Source of the DNA: Siphonodentalium dalli
Taxonomy: Eukaryota > Mollusca > Scaphopoda > Gadilida > Siphonodentaliidae
Direction of reading: 5' to 3'
DNA length: 64,000 bases
Assembly (NCBI GenBank): GCA_032622095.1
Contig: CP136067.1
Span: 1,056,001 to 1,120,000 of the forward strand
In this document: in pieces, positions 1-12,400 of the stretch
Position numbering within the stretch: the stretch's first letter is position 1
How the letters are laid out: each line of letters opens with the position of its first letter
Made by a program: the position numbers and the translations under genes
Notes under the pieces: generated by a model
The model's database searches: none
Seen by the model: the letters and a program-made list of their open reading frames with translations, nothing else
Told to the model about the DNA's origin: nothing

Positions 1-1938
1 CAACAAATTTCATGATGATCAGAAGAACAGTACGACCTGTGGCCCGTGCTAATGGATTAAATTTTTAAATCCAATATGGCCGCTGGCGGCCATGTTTTTT
101 GTCCGAATGACCCCAAAATGACTCGTTCCCATCTACATTCCAATTACAACAACCATGACAAATTTTATGATGATCAGACTAAAGGTACGACCTGTAGCCC
201 GTGCTAAAGGATTTAGTCATACAAAGAGTAAAATCCAAGATGGCTGCTGGCGGCCATGTTTTTCGGCCGAATGACCTCAAAATGACTCGTTCCCATCTAC
301 ATGTCATTATTAACATTCATGACAAATTTCATGATGATCAGACTAAAGGTACAACCTGTAGCCCGTGCTAAAGGATTTAGTCATACAAAGAGTAAAATCC
401 AAGATGGCTGCTGGCGTCCAGGTTTTTTGGCCGAATGACCCCAAGATTACTCGTTCCCATCTACATGTCATTGTTAACATCCATGACACATTTTATGATG
501 ATCAGACTAAAGGTATGACATGTAGCCCGCGCTAAAGAATTTAGTCATACAAAGAGTAAAATCCAAGATGGCTGCTGGCGGCCATTTTTTGGGCCGAATG
601 ACCCCAAAATTACTCGTTCCCATCTACATGTCAATATTATCATCCACAACAAATTTCATGATGATCAGAAGAACAGTACGACCTGTGGCCCGTGCTAATG
701 GATTAAATTTTTAAATCCAATATGGCCGCTGGCGGCCATGTTTTTTGTCCTAATGACCCCAAAATGACTCGTTCCCATCTACATTCCAATTACAACAACC
801 ATGACAAATTTTATGATGATCAGACTAAAGGTACGACCTGTAGCCCGTGCTAAAGGATTTAGTCATACAAAGAGTAAAATCCAAGATGGCTGCTGGCGGC
901 CATGTTTTTCGGCCGAATGACCTCAAAATGACTCGTTCCCATCTACATGTCATTATTAACATTCATGACAAATTTCATGATGATCAGACTAAAGGTACAA
1001 CCTGTAGCCCGTGCTAAAGGATTTAGTCATACAAAGAGTAAAATCCAAGATGGCTGCTGGCGTCCAGGTTTTTTGGCCGAATGACCCCAAGATTACTCGT
1101 TCCCATCTACATGTCATTGTTAACATCCATGACACATTTTATGATGATCAGACTAAAGGTATGACATGTAGCCCGCGCTAAAGAATTTAGTCATACAAAG
1201 AGTAAAATCCAAGATGGCTGCTGGCGGCCATTTTTTGGGCCGAATGACCCCAAAATTACTCGTTCCCATCTACATGTCAATATTATCATCCACAACAAAT
1301 TTCATGATGATCAGAAGAACAGTACGACCTGTGGCCCGTGCTAATGGATTAAATTTTTAAATCCAATATGGCCGCTGGCGGCCATGTTTTTTGTCCGAAT
1401 GACCCCAAAATGACTCGTTCCCATCTACATTCCAATTACAACAACCATGACAAATTTTATGATGATCAGACTAAAGGTACGACCTGTAGCCCGTGCTAAA
1501 GGATTTAGTCATACAAAGAGTAAAATCCAAGATGGCTGCTGGCGGCCATGTTTTTCGGCCGAATGACCTCAAAATGACTCGTTCCCATCTACATGTCATT
1601 ATTAACATTCATGACAAATTTCATGATGATCAGACTAAAGGTACAACCTGTAGCCCGTGCTAAAGGATTTAGTCATACAAAGAGTAAAATCCAAGATGGC
1701 TGCTGGCGTCCAGGTTTTTTGGCCGAATGACCCCAAGATTACTCGTTCCCATCTACATGTCATTGTTAACATCCATGACACATTTTATGATGATCAGACT
1801 AAAGGTACGACCTGCAGCCCGTGCTAAAGAATTTAGTCATACAAAGAGTAAAATCCAAGATGGCTGCTGGCGGCCATGTTTTATAGCCGAATGACCCCAA
1901 AATTACTCGTTCCCATCTACATGTCAATATTATCATCC
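1..1938 (+). repeat. 646-bp higher-order repeat, three copies
   Basis: Within the pearl-like core, units starting at 1, 647 and 1293 are spaced exactly 646 bp apart and each holds four ~161-bp monomers of distinct subtype. Copies 1 and 2 look nearly identical (one difference noted, near 112 versus 758). In the third copy the fourth monomer diverges. Monomers further right do not follow the four-type order, so the higher-order unit amplified recently. Confidence 0.85.
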
Positions 1939-3166
1939 ATGACAAATTTCATGATGATCAGAAGAACAGTACGACCTGTGGCCCGTGCTAATGGATTAAA
2001 TTTTTAAACCCAATATGGCCGCTGGCGGCCATGTTTTTTGTCCGAATGACCCCAAAATGACTCGTTCCCATCTACATTCCAATTTCAACAACCATGACAA
2101 ATTTTATGATGATCAGACTAAAAGTAGGACCTGTAGCCCGTGCTAAAGGATTTAGTCATACAAAGAGTAAAATCCAAGATGGCTGCTGGCGACCATGTTT
2201 TTTAGCCGAATGACCCCAAAATTACTCGTTCCCATCTACATGTCATTGTTAATATCCATGACAAATTTTATGATGATCAGACTAAAGGTACGACCTGCAG
2301 CCCGTGCTAAATAATTTAGTCATACAAAGAGTAAAATCGAAGATGGCTGCTGGCGGCCATGTTTATTGGCCGAATGACCCCAAAATTACTCGTTCCCATC
2401 TACATGTCAATATTATCATCCATGACAAATTTCATGGTGATCAGACGAACGACCTGTGGCCCGTACGACCTGTGGCCCGTGCTAATGGATTAAATTTTGA
2501 AATCCAAGATGGCTGCTGGCGGCCATGTTTTTTGTCCGAATGACCCCAAAATGACTCGTTCCCATCTACATTCCAATTTCAACAGCCATGATGATCAGAC
2601 TAAAGGTACGACCTGTAGCCCGTGCTAAAGGATTTAGTCATACAAAGAGTAAAATACAGGATGGCTGCTGGCGGCCATGTTTTTTGGCCGAATGACCCCA
2701 AAATGACTCGTTCCCATCTACATGTCATTATTAACATTCTTGACAAAATTTATGATGATCAGACTAAAAGTACGACCTGTAGCCCGTGCTAAAGAATTTA
2801 GTCATACAAAGAGTAAAATCCAAGATGGCTGCTGGTGGCCATGTTTTTTGGCCGAATGACCCCAAAATTACTCGTTGCCATCTACATGTCAATATTAACA
2901 TCCATGACAAATTTCATGAAGATCAGACAAACAGTACGGCCTGTAGCCCGTGCTAATGGATTGAATTTTGAAATCAAATATGGCCACTGGCGGCCATGTT
3001 TTTTTTCCGAATGACCCCAAAATTAAATATTCTGGTCTAAATGTTGATGTCAACAGCTATGACAAATTTCATAATGATCCGACGAAAGGTACGACCTGTA
3101 GCCTGCATTGTTGACGCCTTACGTACACACGTACACACGGACGACGGACGACAAAGCCATGGCAAT

Positions 3167-3196
3167 AGCTCAAACTTTACAAAGTAAAGTTGAGCT
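3167..3196 (+). other. Terminal hairpin of pearl-like element
   Basis: Inverted repeat AGCTCAAACTTTAC / GTAAAGTTGAGCT with a three-base loop, followed by AA. It is identical to the hairpin at 15981-16010 in the second element. It marks the conserved end of the family. Confidence 0.7.
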
Positions 3197-3204
3197 AATA
3201 AGGC

Positions 3205-3345
3205 AAGATGGCGGCTAACTCTATGAATACCGAACACAAGTTCAAATAAGGCGTATATAATGGAAATATACGTGTGTGTATATGTAAGCTAGTGATATGT
3301 GAAGTTTGGTACAATTTGGGCGATTAAAAGTTATGTTATTGGCAG
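3205..3345 (-). repeat. Inverted partner of the 4500-5030 repeat
   Basis: The reverse complement of this stretch matches two tandem ~215-bp units at about 4500-5030, with shared landmarks AACTTGTGTTCGGTATTCAT and CCAAACTTCACATATCA. The two arms may be long terminal inverted repeats of a DNA element of about 1.8 kb, or a locally inverted duplication. Confidence 0.6.
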
Positions 3346-4495
3346 TTTTTATAATATTTTCACGCCGTGCATTCTTGTGTTCGGCATGCATTCACCGTTA
3401 ATAAATTAGCTTACAGGTAATCAGTTTGCTGGCTATCACCAACACAGGATATTTTGTGTTATTGTCTCTTAATTTGTTACAATTTTAAACACTCTTTCTC
3501 TAGTTTTGTTCTAAATGTGACCAATATGATCAATGGGAATTTGTGATTCCTCAAGTAATATAAAATATACAAATTCTCAGGTCTGCCTAATATGCTATAG
3601 GAGGACCATTGACCATCATTAGGCGGACTGCGACATTATGCAGCGGAAATCCGGTCTGTCTATTTTTGCCTAATAGTTATCTGGTGCTTTCATTGTTAAC
3701 ACCTCTCCTTGTTCAATCTTTTGTCTATAAAATGATGTTCGATCTTTTGTCTATAAAATGACATTCTGTCGATATTATAGTTTCATCATCGTGCGGTCGA
3801 AACATCCACAGCGGTCTTGCAAAAATAAACTTTTCTGGTTTTAATCGTAGGTCACGTTGGTCTGCTGTCATATTTACCCATATACTATTGTTTATTTTTA
3901 ATGATATTGCCTGATTCGCTAATTAAAATTTTCCACAGCCATGTAAAGCACCTCTAACGTCCCGTAATTGATCGTCAACTATTTCTGATAAATTGTCTGT
4001 TAAGTCGCAACGGTTTCCACTCATTTTCCAATTTGATAATATGGTTTAAACTTTCACAATTATTATTGGTCCAAAGTTTGGAAATTACATTATTTTGTTC
4101 ACGAGCCTCGAAGACTTCGGACCTTAATCTCAGCATGAAAGACTCAATATATATATACTTTTATTTTTCGTCATGACGTCAGCTTCGACCTCCTCGTAAA
4201 CCAACTTACTATCTATTGTGGGGAGGCCTTTCTCACTATGAGATATCATATCACTAATCATCACCCATATATTGTTTATTCAACCATTTTGGTTTCTATG
4301 AAACCTGTGAAACCTTGCTATAATATCACTGTCAAAACATCCCTGAAATCTTTTCGGTAAGCCAGAGTAATTAATCAGCAACAAAGGCTCTACTGCGCAG
4401 TGCAGGGAAATTAATTATCACCTATCGCTGATGCCTTAATCATCCCTTATTTCGACTTGTGTTCGATATTCATATAAATCCTCGTCGAACCCTAT
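3346..4495. other. No gene seen; AT-rich, possible old LTR-like fragment
   Basis: No ORF with coding character was found. Around 3715-3830 there is a duplicated CTTTTGTCTATAAAATGA (TATA-box-like) followed by AAAATAAAC. This arrangement resembles an LTR promoter and poly(A) region, but no second copy or domain supports it. Confidence 0.35.
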
Positions 4496-4499
4496 AGCT

Positions 4500-5030
4500 T
4501 GCGTGCCGACTTCACATGCCACTAACATACATATACATACACATCATTATAAACTTTATTATATATATTTCCCTTTTATACTTGTGGTCGGTATTCACAG
4601 AGTTAGCCGCCATCTTGCCGAACTCTGGTTTACGTGTCGACAGCTAATACTGTACATAAACCTACAAATAACTAAACTTTCAATCGGCCAAATTGCATCA
4701 AACTTCACATATCACTAACTTACATATACACATGATTATAAAATTTATTTCATTTATTTCCATAATATACGCATTATTTGAACTTGTGTTCGGTATTCAT
4801 AGAGCTATAGCCGCCATAACGCCGGACTCTGTCTTATGTGCCGACGGCGTAAAATTACATAAAACTTTCATTAGCATAACTTTTAATCCACCAAATTGCA
4901 CCAAACTTCACATATCAGTAGCTTACATACACACACACATCGTTATAAACTTTATTTCATATATTTCCGTCTTTTAACCCTTATTTGGACTTATTTCGGT
5001 TGTGCTCGGTTATGTTCGGTTGTGTCCGGT
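4500..5030 (+). repeat. Tandem ~215-bp repeat, 2-3 units
   Basis: Units carrying TTCACATATCA, TTATAAACTTTAT and a GTTCGGTATTCA motif repeat near 4510, 4700 and 4905. The array is the inverted partner of 3205-3345. ORFs 4503-4718 and 4693-4977 are repeat artefacts. Confidence 0.55.
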
Positions 5031-5049
5031 ATTCATAGTGACCGGTAAT

Positions 5050-5285
5050 AATAACCACTTGATTTTAGAGTTATCCATCTTCATTCGCAATTTCGACCGA
5101 GACCATCCTTTTGATAACGCGTGTTTCTGGGCCAAACAATTGAAATAAAAAACTTCAAAATAAATATCTGATCCCTCTTGATGGGTATAGGTTCCTCGAC
5201 TCGAATCAAATATTTTTTTACCACCGATGTCAAAGAAATAGTAATTTAGGAGCGTCTGATCGGATTGCGTACCTTTATGATCAAT
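5050..5285 (+). repeat. Dispersed element fragment (family of 13145-13550)
   Basis: Contains GTTCCTCGACTCGAATCAAA and AAGAAATAGTAATTTAGGAG, also found at 13433-13535 and 17160-17300. Here only one arm of the fold-back is present. Confidence 0.6.
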
Positions 5286-5364
5286 GCAATCACTTGGAAA
5301 ATCTTAACAATAAACAGTCATTTAAATGGCGTTCATGTTGTAGATTTGATTATTAAAATGAATA

Positions 5365-5480
5365 ACTTTTCTCAAATTGTGAGAAAGTTAACCAGGTCAA
5401 TCAATTTGTGAGAACGTTAACCAGGTTAAAATTGGTAACTTTCTCACAATCTGATTGACCTGAGTAACCTTATCAAAATT
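5365..5480. repeat. Fold-back (inverted repeat)
   Basis: AATTGTGAGAAAGTTAACCA and the following GGTCAATCA on the left are mirrored by GGTAACTTTCTCACAAT and TGATTGACCTGAGT on the right. The middle arm repeats the left one. It looks like a small MITE or cruciform-forming sequence. The segment between it and 5919 shows no gene. Confidence 0.55.
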
Positions 5481-5918
5481 ATTTTTTGTAATAAGGTCAC
5501 CCAGGTTAAAGACATATTATGTACTTGTTCGGGTGCGTGAAACTGATAAGTTAGTATTCAGGTACTATGCCAATTGGAGGAATGCAACATTCTACTAACA
5601 CCGCAAAAAATCTGAATCAAATGGATGTACCACTCATCGTCTGAACTACGCTCATTTGTAAATATTTACTACTTGATTCGGGACGCATCTATCGGCGATA
5701 AACTAACGAAAACGATTTCACCATCGATAGTCACTGCATTTAATTAATACATAAGAATGACGGTGTGTGTCGTCAATTTCTTTGTCAAAGTAACTATACT
5801 TTGAACAATATTATTCTCCATTTCTAGTTGATCACTCTACCGGAGTGTTTCACATCACTTTATTTGATTAACTTGGTAACCTTATCACAAACAAAAAAAC
5901 ACAGAATAACCAATTGAG

Positions 5919-6475
5919 CTAATCAATATTAATTGTCATATCGACACCAATGTTCACAACGTCAGATGCATATGGTTCATTCTTAACAATACGATCCGTT
6001 GTTGTTGTTGATGGGACACCAGACGTTGGAACACCGATGCTCAACCCATCTGATGCGTCATTTGAATTGTTCTTGTCAACAGGTTGGACTTCATTGTCAT
6101 CTCCGACGTAGTCGGTTAAATCTAAAATGTCTCCTGAATATTCTTTTAACTTCGACGATTCCATTTTGCGCAGATTTCTCCTCAAAGCATTCTGATCGGC
6201 AGCCAATGATGCAAAGATTTCGGGCGATGTGACGCAGTAATTGGCATTCTCCACGGTGATACCCATATCTCTCAAGCATTGTTCTGTTCTATATTTAACT
6301 GTAGTTGAGCTTCTAAAATTTTCAATTTTCCATGAGTCTATCGTGTGACGACCTTTCTTTGATAAAACTTTTCCTGGACGTGATGTGCTGAGGAGGAAGA
6401 TTCCCCTGGAAGCATTGTTGCAATCTTTCTTGTTGGCTTGCTGAAAATTCATGCTGTGTAACCTGTCACCTTTAA
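5919..6475 (-). CDS. Exon 3 (last) of the DUF7918-like gene
   Basis: The acceptor is TTTGATTTCAG (CAG at 6476-6478) and the exon opens in phase 1. It encodes about 185 residues ending at TAG (5919-5921). Visible features are a basic segment (PGKVLSKKGRHTIDSWKIEN), a hydrophobic/charged mix around SPEIFASLAADQNALRRNL, then an acidic tail (DILDLTDYVGDDNE) rich in Asp, Asn, Ser and Thr. No catalytic motif was recognised. An ORF can be extended to an ATG at 6491, but that ATG lies upstream of the splice acceptor, so it is unlikely to be used. Confidence 0.7.
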
Positions 6476-9400
6476 CTGAAATCAAATTCAAATGTATTTA
6501 TTAGACTACATGTAACATGAGATGTGATAGCTTTCCGATGAATGGCAACAAGTCATATTTCCGACTAAATCCTGAAAAATTACCAATAATTATGCTGTGG
6601 TTAAGGAGTCGATTATTTAGGGCATTACTGTACATGTAACATGAGATGTGATATTAAGATGCGCGTTGTGTTCTGTCTGTATCCATCATGGAGAATTAGC
6701 TGAGACACATGTACATGCACTATATATAACCCATATAGAGCCCCACATAGACTGGAGCAGACGACACTCCGTGGTGCATGCTTCCATCTGGGTGAGGCTC
6801 CCCATGGGTTAGAAAGAGATACACTATCTTAACATGATGCACATGTACATGCACTATATATAACCCATATAGAGCCCCACATAGACTGGAGCAGACGACA
6901 CTCCGTGGTGCATGCTTCCATCTGGGTGAGGCTCCCCATGGGTTAGAAAGAGATACACTATCTTAACATGATGCACATGTACATGCACTATATATAACCC
7001 ATATAGAGCCCCACATAGACTGGAGCAGACGACACTCCGTAGTGCATGCTTCAATCTGTGTGAGGCTCCCCATGGGTTAGAAAGAGATACACTATCTTAA
7101 CATGATGCACATGTACATGCACTATATATAACCCATATAGAGCCCCACATAGACTGGAGCAGACGACACTCCGACATGCCATTTCCCAGTTCACAGGAAT
7201 TAAAAGCAAATCCCAGTTCCCAGTAAAAAAAAAATCCAGTTCCCAGGAATTAAAATATTATATAGAGTATCGACAAAACATACAATATTCACAAGTAATG
7301 TAGATCAATGTACATATATTGTATTTTTATGCTATCTTATGATTTCTGGTCAATTACATCATTTTACATGACATAAAATGCGAACCTATATGCAAATCCA
7401 TTGAACAGAATCAACAGATCACTCTTTACACTGATCTACACCACCGCAAATCAGGTATTCCCTAAATGTCCAGGTGATGTATGCAAATTCATGTGGTCTC
7501 AATATATCTAAGACGGTTTGTGATTTGAGATTGTGCCCAATAACTGGAATGTTAGTATGAAAAACCAAGTCACAAACCAACTGAGAAATAGGAGACAACA
7601 CGTATGGATGTACACAAGTCACCAGATACAACAGCTTAGATTGACCAAGTGGTAAAACTCGTGTAAATAAATGACTTTAAAATTTACTGGATACCAGCAG
7701 ACTTTGTTGGTAGTTGTTACAGATGCACGGAACAAAACATGCCTGACTCATCTTTCATCGCTGGAATACCGGTCGGGTGTGTGCATTTTTGGGAAATCAG
7801 TTCATAATTAGGTGAATAAAAATGGAAATCCCGATTAATTGGGGATAATTTCGGGTCCCGGAAAATAATTTAAACCTTTCCCGGGTCCCGGTGGAATTCT
7901 GTTCCCGATTCCCGGAAAATTAAATCTGACGATCCCAATTCCCGAAAAATAAAAAGGGTCGATCCCGGTGTCCCGAAAATACCCGTTCCCCCCCCTCTTA
8001 ACTGAATTCAAATTCAAATGTATTTATTAGACTAATGTAATGCCCTAAATAATCGACCCCTTAACCACAGCAGAATTATGGGTAATATGGCTTGTTGCCA
8101 TTCATCAGAAAGCTCTCAGTGAGAGCTTTCCGGTGAATGGAAACAAGCCATATTTCCGACTAAATCCTGAAAAATTCTGCTGTGGTTAAGGGGTCGATTA
8201 TTTAGGGCATTACTGTATATGTAACATGAGATGTGATAATATTATCGATTAAGATGCGCATTGACCGTTGTGTTCTGTCTTATCCATCATGGAAGACTGG
8301 AAGAGATACACTATCTTAAAATGAGACAATGTACATACACTATATATAACCCATATAGAGCCCCACATAGACTGGAGCAGATGACACTCCGTAGTGCATG
8401 CTTCAATCTGTGTGAGGCTCCCAGTGGGTTAGGAAGAGATACACTATCTTAAAATGATACACATGCACATACACTATATATAACCCACATAGAGCCCCAC
8501 ATAGACTGGAGCAGATGACACTCCGTAGTGCATGCTTCCATCTGTGTGAGGCTCCCCGTGGGTTAGGAAGAGATACACTATCTTAACATGATACACATGT
8601 ACATACACTATATATAACCCACATAGAGCCCCACATAGACTGGAACAGACGACACTCCGTAGTGCATGCTTCCATCTGTGTGAGGCTCCCCGTGGGTTAG
8701 GAAGAGATACACTATCTTAAAATGATACACATGTACATACACTATATATAACCCACATAGAGCCCCACATAGACTGGAGCAGAGGACACTCCGTAGAGCA
8801 TGCTTCCATCTGGGTGAGGCTCCCCGTGGGTTAGGATGAGATAGGCCTACACTATCTTAGAATGATACACATGTACATACACTATATTTTACCCACATAG
8901 AGCCCCACATAGACTGAAGAAAGATAACACTGCGTACCGTAGTGCATGCTTCCATCTGGGTGAGGCTCCCCGTGGGTTAGGATGAGATAGGCCTACACTA
9001 TCTTAAAATGATACACATGTACATACACTATATTTTACCCACATTGAGCCCCACATAGACTGAAGAAAGATAACACTGCGTACCGTAGTGCATGCTTCCA
9101 TCTGTGTGAGGCTCCCCGTGGGTTAGGAAGAGATACACTATCTTAAAATGATACACATGTACATACACTATATTTTACCCACATAGAGCCCCACATAGAC
9201 TGAAGAAAGATAACACTGCGTACCGTAGTGCATGCTTCCATCTGTGTGAGGCTCCCCGTGGGTTAGGAAGAGATACACTATCTTAAAATGATACACATGT
9301 ACATACACTATATTTTACCCACATAGAGCCCCACATAGACTGAAGAAAGATAACACTGCGTACCGTAGTGCATGCTTCCATCTGTGTGAGGCTCCCCGTG

Positions 9401-12400
9401 GGTTAGGAAGAGATACACTATCTTAAAATGATACACATGTACATACACTATATATAACCCACATAGAGCCCCACATAGACTGGAGCAGAGGACACTCCGT
9501 AGAGCATGCTTCCATCTGGGTGAGGCTCCCCGTGGGTTAGGATGAGATAGGCCTACACTATCTTAAAATGATACACATGTACATACACTATATTTTACCC
9601 ACATAGAGCCCCACATAGACTGAAGAAAGATAACACTGCGTACCGTAGTGCATGCTTCCATCTGTGTGAGGCTCCCCGTGGGTTAGGAAGAGATACACTA
9701 TCTTAAAATGATACACATGTACATACACTATATTTTACCCACATAGAGCCCCACATAGACTGAAGAAAGATAACACTGCGTACCGTAGTGCATGCTTCCA
9801 TCTGTGTGAGGCTCCCCGTGGGTTAGGAAGAGATACACTATCTTAAAATGATACACATGTACATACACTATATTTTACCCACATAGAGCCCCACATAGAC
9901 TGAAGAAAGATAACACTGCGTACCGTAGTGCATGCTTCCATCTGTGTGAGGCTCCCCGTGGGTTAGGAAGAGATACACTATCTTAAAATGATACACATGT
10001 ACATACACTATATTTTACCCACATAGAGCCCCACATAGACTGAAGAAAGATAACACTGCGTACCGTAGTGAATGCTTCCATCTGTGTGAGGCTCCCCGTG
10101 GGTTAGGAAGAGATACACTATCTTAAAATGATACACATGTACATACACTATATTTTACCCACATAGAGCCCCACATAGACTGAAGAAAGATAACACTGCG
10201 TACCGTAGTGCATGCTTCCATCTGTGTGAGGCTCCCCGTGGGTTAGGAAGAGATACACTATCTTAAAATGATACACATGTACATACACTATATTTTACCC
10301 ACATAGAGCCCCACATAGACTGAAGAAAGATAACACTGCGTACCGTAGTGCATGCTTCCATCTGGGTGAGGCTCCCTGTGGTACCTGAGTAAGAATTTGT
10401 ATTTAATTTAGGGATGCGGACCGGACCGGACCGGACCGCCAGTGGTGGTCCGGTCCAGTGAAGAGGCAGTCCAGTCCGGTCCGGTCCAGCTCTCGGTGGT
10501 CCAGTATTTTTGCCTGGACTGGTCCGGACCTGTCCAATCATTATAAAATGGTAAAGGCTATTCTGCCGCTAGCGGCAGAATAAGAGTGTATCCTTATTAT
10601 GCCGCTAGCGGCAGAATAGCCTGTTTGGCTATTCTGACGACACAAAAATTGTACTTATCCATCATGTCATAGCACACGACGTCGGTAAAAATGGCATCGT
10701 CTGTGTAAAAGTGCTGTCGGTAGGAGATTCTTTTGAATCTCCCCTGTCAGTTTTTTATGTATATTGGAAACGGGACAGTTAAACCATCGAGATCGTCAAG
10801 CACCATGTGTCCAAACAGATGAAAGAAGAATTGGCATATTACAGTATCACGCATATTTTTGTTTGCGGCAGATTAGCCAAACATGCCATTATGCCGCTAG
10901 CGGCAGCATAAGGGGATTATCTTATTGTGCCGCTAGCGGCATAATAGCCATATCGTGCAATTAGGCTATTCTGCCGCTAGCAGCAGAATAAAAATCGGAC
11001 CTTTATTATGCTGCTAGCGGCAGAATAGCATCGGCCTTATAAAATACCTCAAATTGAGGTAATTAAATGTGTTAAATCTTACTTTAGTTAACACGTTACA
11101 GAAAGCGCCAAGTTACTGCCAGCAAGCTTGTAATAAACTCTGGACATTATATACTACATTGTATGCACATTGTGGAAATATTTAGTGTATTTTCTTATCT
11201 CCATCATTGTATGCACATTGTGGAAATATGTAGTGTATTTTCTTATCTCCGCCATGGTATAGAAGTTAGAAAACAAATAAATGTGCTTAAAACTTGTGAC
11301 TGTGACTCACTATTGAGTATTACAGTTCACGTTTCTGCTACCCTCCCCCTTGGGTTGAGTGCAAATGCTCCAAGTCTTTCAGCACTCATAACATTTGTTC
11401 TTAGCATTGCCAACTGACATATATTCCAGATAGATCAGGTTCAAGGAGAGAAAATTTACTTTGTCACGTGGTATGTGTATGTAATTACTAGCTTGGATAG
11501 CATAGAGTTTATGTCAGTCTTTGAAAATCTGGAGTCAAGCTGAGCAATTTAAAGATGCATAATTCAAATTAATGCAACGCGCCCATATTACTATTAACGT
11601 GCCCATATTACTATTAACGTTCCCATATTACTATTAACGTGCCCATATTACTATTAACGTGTGCCCATATTACTATTAACGTGCCCATATTACTATTAAC
11701 GTGTGCCCATATCACTATTAACGTGCCCATATTACTATTAACGTGCCCATATTACTATTAACGCGCCCATATTACTATTAACGCACCCATATTACTATTA
11801 ACGTGCCCATACTACTATTAACGTGCCCATATTACTATTAACAGAATTAATGCGCCCATATTACTATTAATGCGCCCATATTACTATTAACAGAATAACA
11901 CGCCCATATTACTATTAATGCGCCCATATTACTATTAACGCACCCATATTACTATTAACGCACCCATATTACTATTAACGCTCCCATATTACTATTAACG
12001 CTCCCATATTACTACTAACGTGCCCATATTACTATTAACAGAATTAATGCGCCCATATTACTATTAATGCGCCCATATTACTATTAACATAATTAACACG
12101 CCCATATTACTATTAATGCGCCCATATTACTATTAACGCACCCATATTACTATTAACGCGCCCATATTACTATTAACGTGCCCATATTACTATTAACGTG
12201 CCCATATTACTATTAACGTGCCCATATTACTATTAACGTGCCCATGTTACTATTAACGTGCCCATATTGCTATTAACGTGTGCCCATATTACTATTAACG
12301 TGCCCATATTACTATTAACGCGCCCATATTACTATTAACGCACCCATATTACTATTAACGTGCCCATATTGCTATTAACGTGTGCCCATATTACTATTAA

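Larger units (their letters stand above)
1..3198 (+). mobile_element. Pearl/Helitron-like element with ~163-bp tandem core (5' end outside window)
   Basis: About 18 monomers of roughly 163 bp run to about position 3020. Each carries the landmarks AAGATGGCTGCTGGCGGCC, ACTCGTTCCCATCTACAT and TGATGATCAGA. The array ends in a unique tail (about 3020-3198) with a GACGACGGACGAC stretch and a terminal hairpin, AGCTCAAACTTTAC/GTAAAGTTGAGCT (3167-3196). The same monomers and the same tail recur at 14326-16012, so this is a dispersed mobile unit and not a local satellite. A tandem core of about 160 bp followed by a conserved tail and hairpin is the layout of the bivalve 'pearl' family and related non-autonomous Helitron-like elements; that assignment rests on known architecture. 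Short ORFs such as 2304-2543 are chance products of the repeat. Confidence 0.75.

Noticed and set aside
7419-7631. 70-codon - strand frame with protein-like composition
   Set aside because: Lies in an intron of the - strand gene; exons 2 and 3 of that gene already join in phase, and there is no clear acceptor or known domain.
10263-10541. 92-codon - strand ORF rich in Gly/Pro/Arg
   Set aside because: Low-complexity GGACC repeat plus satellite.
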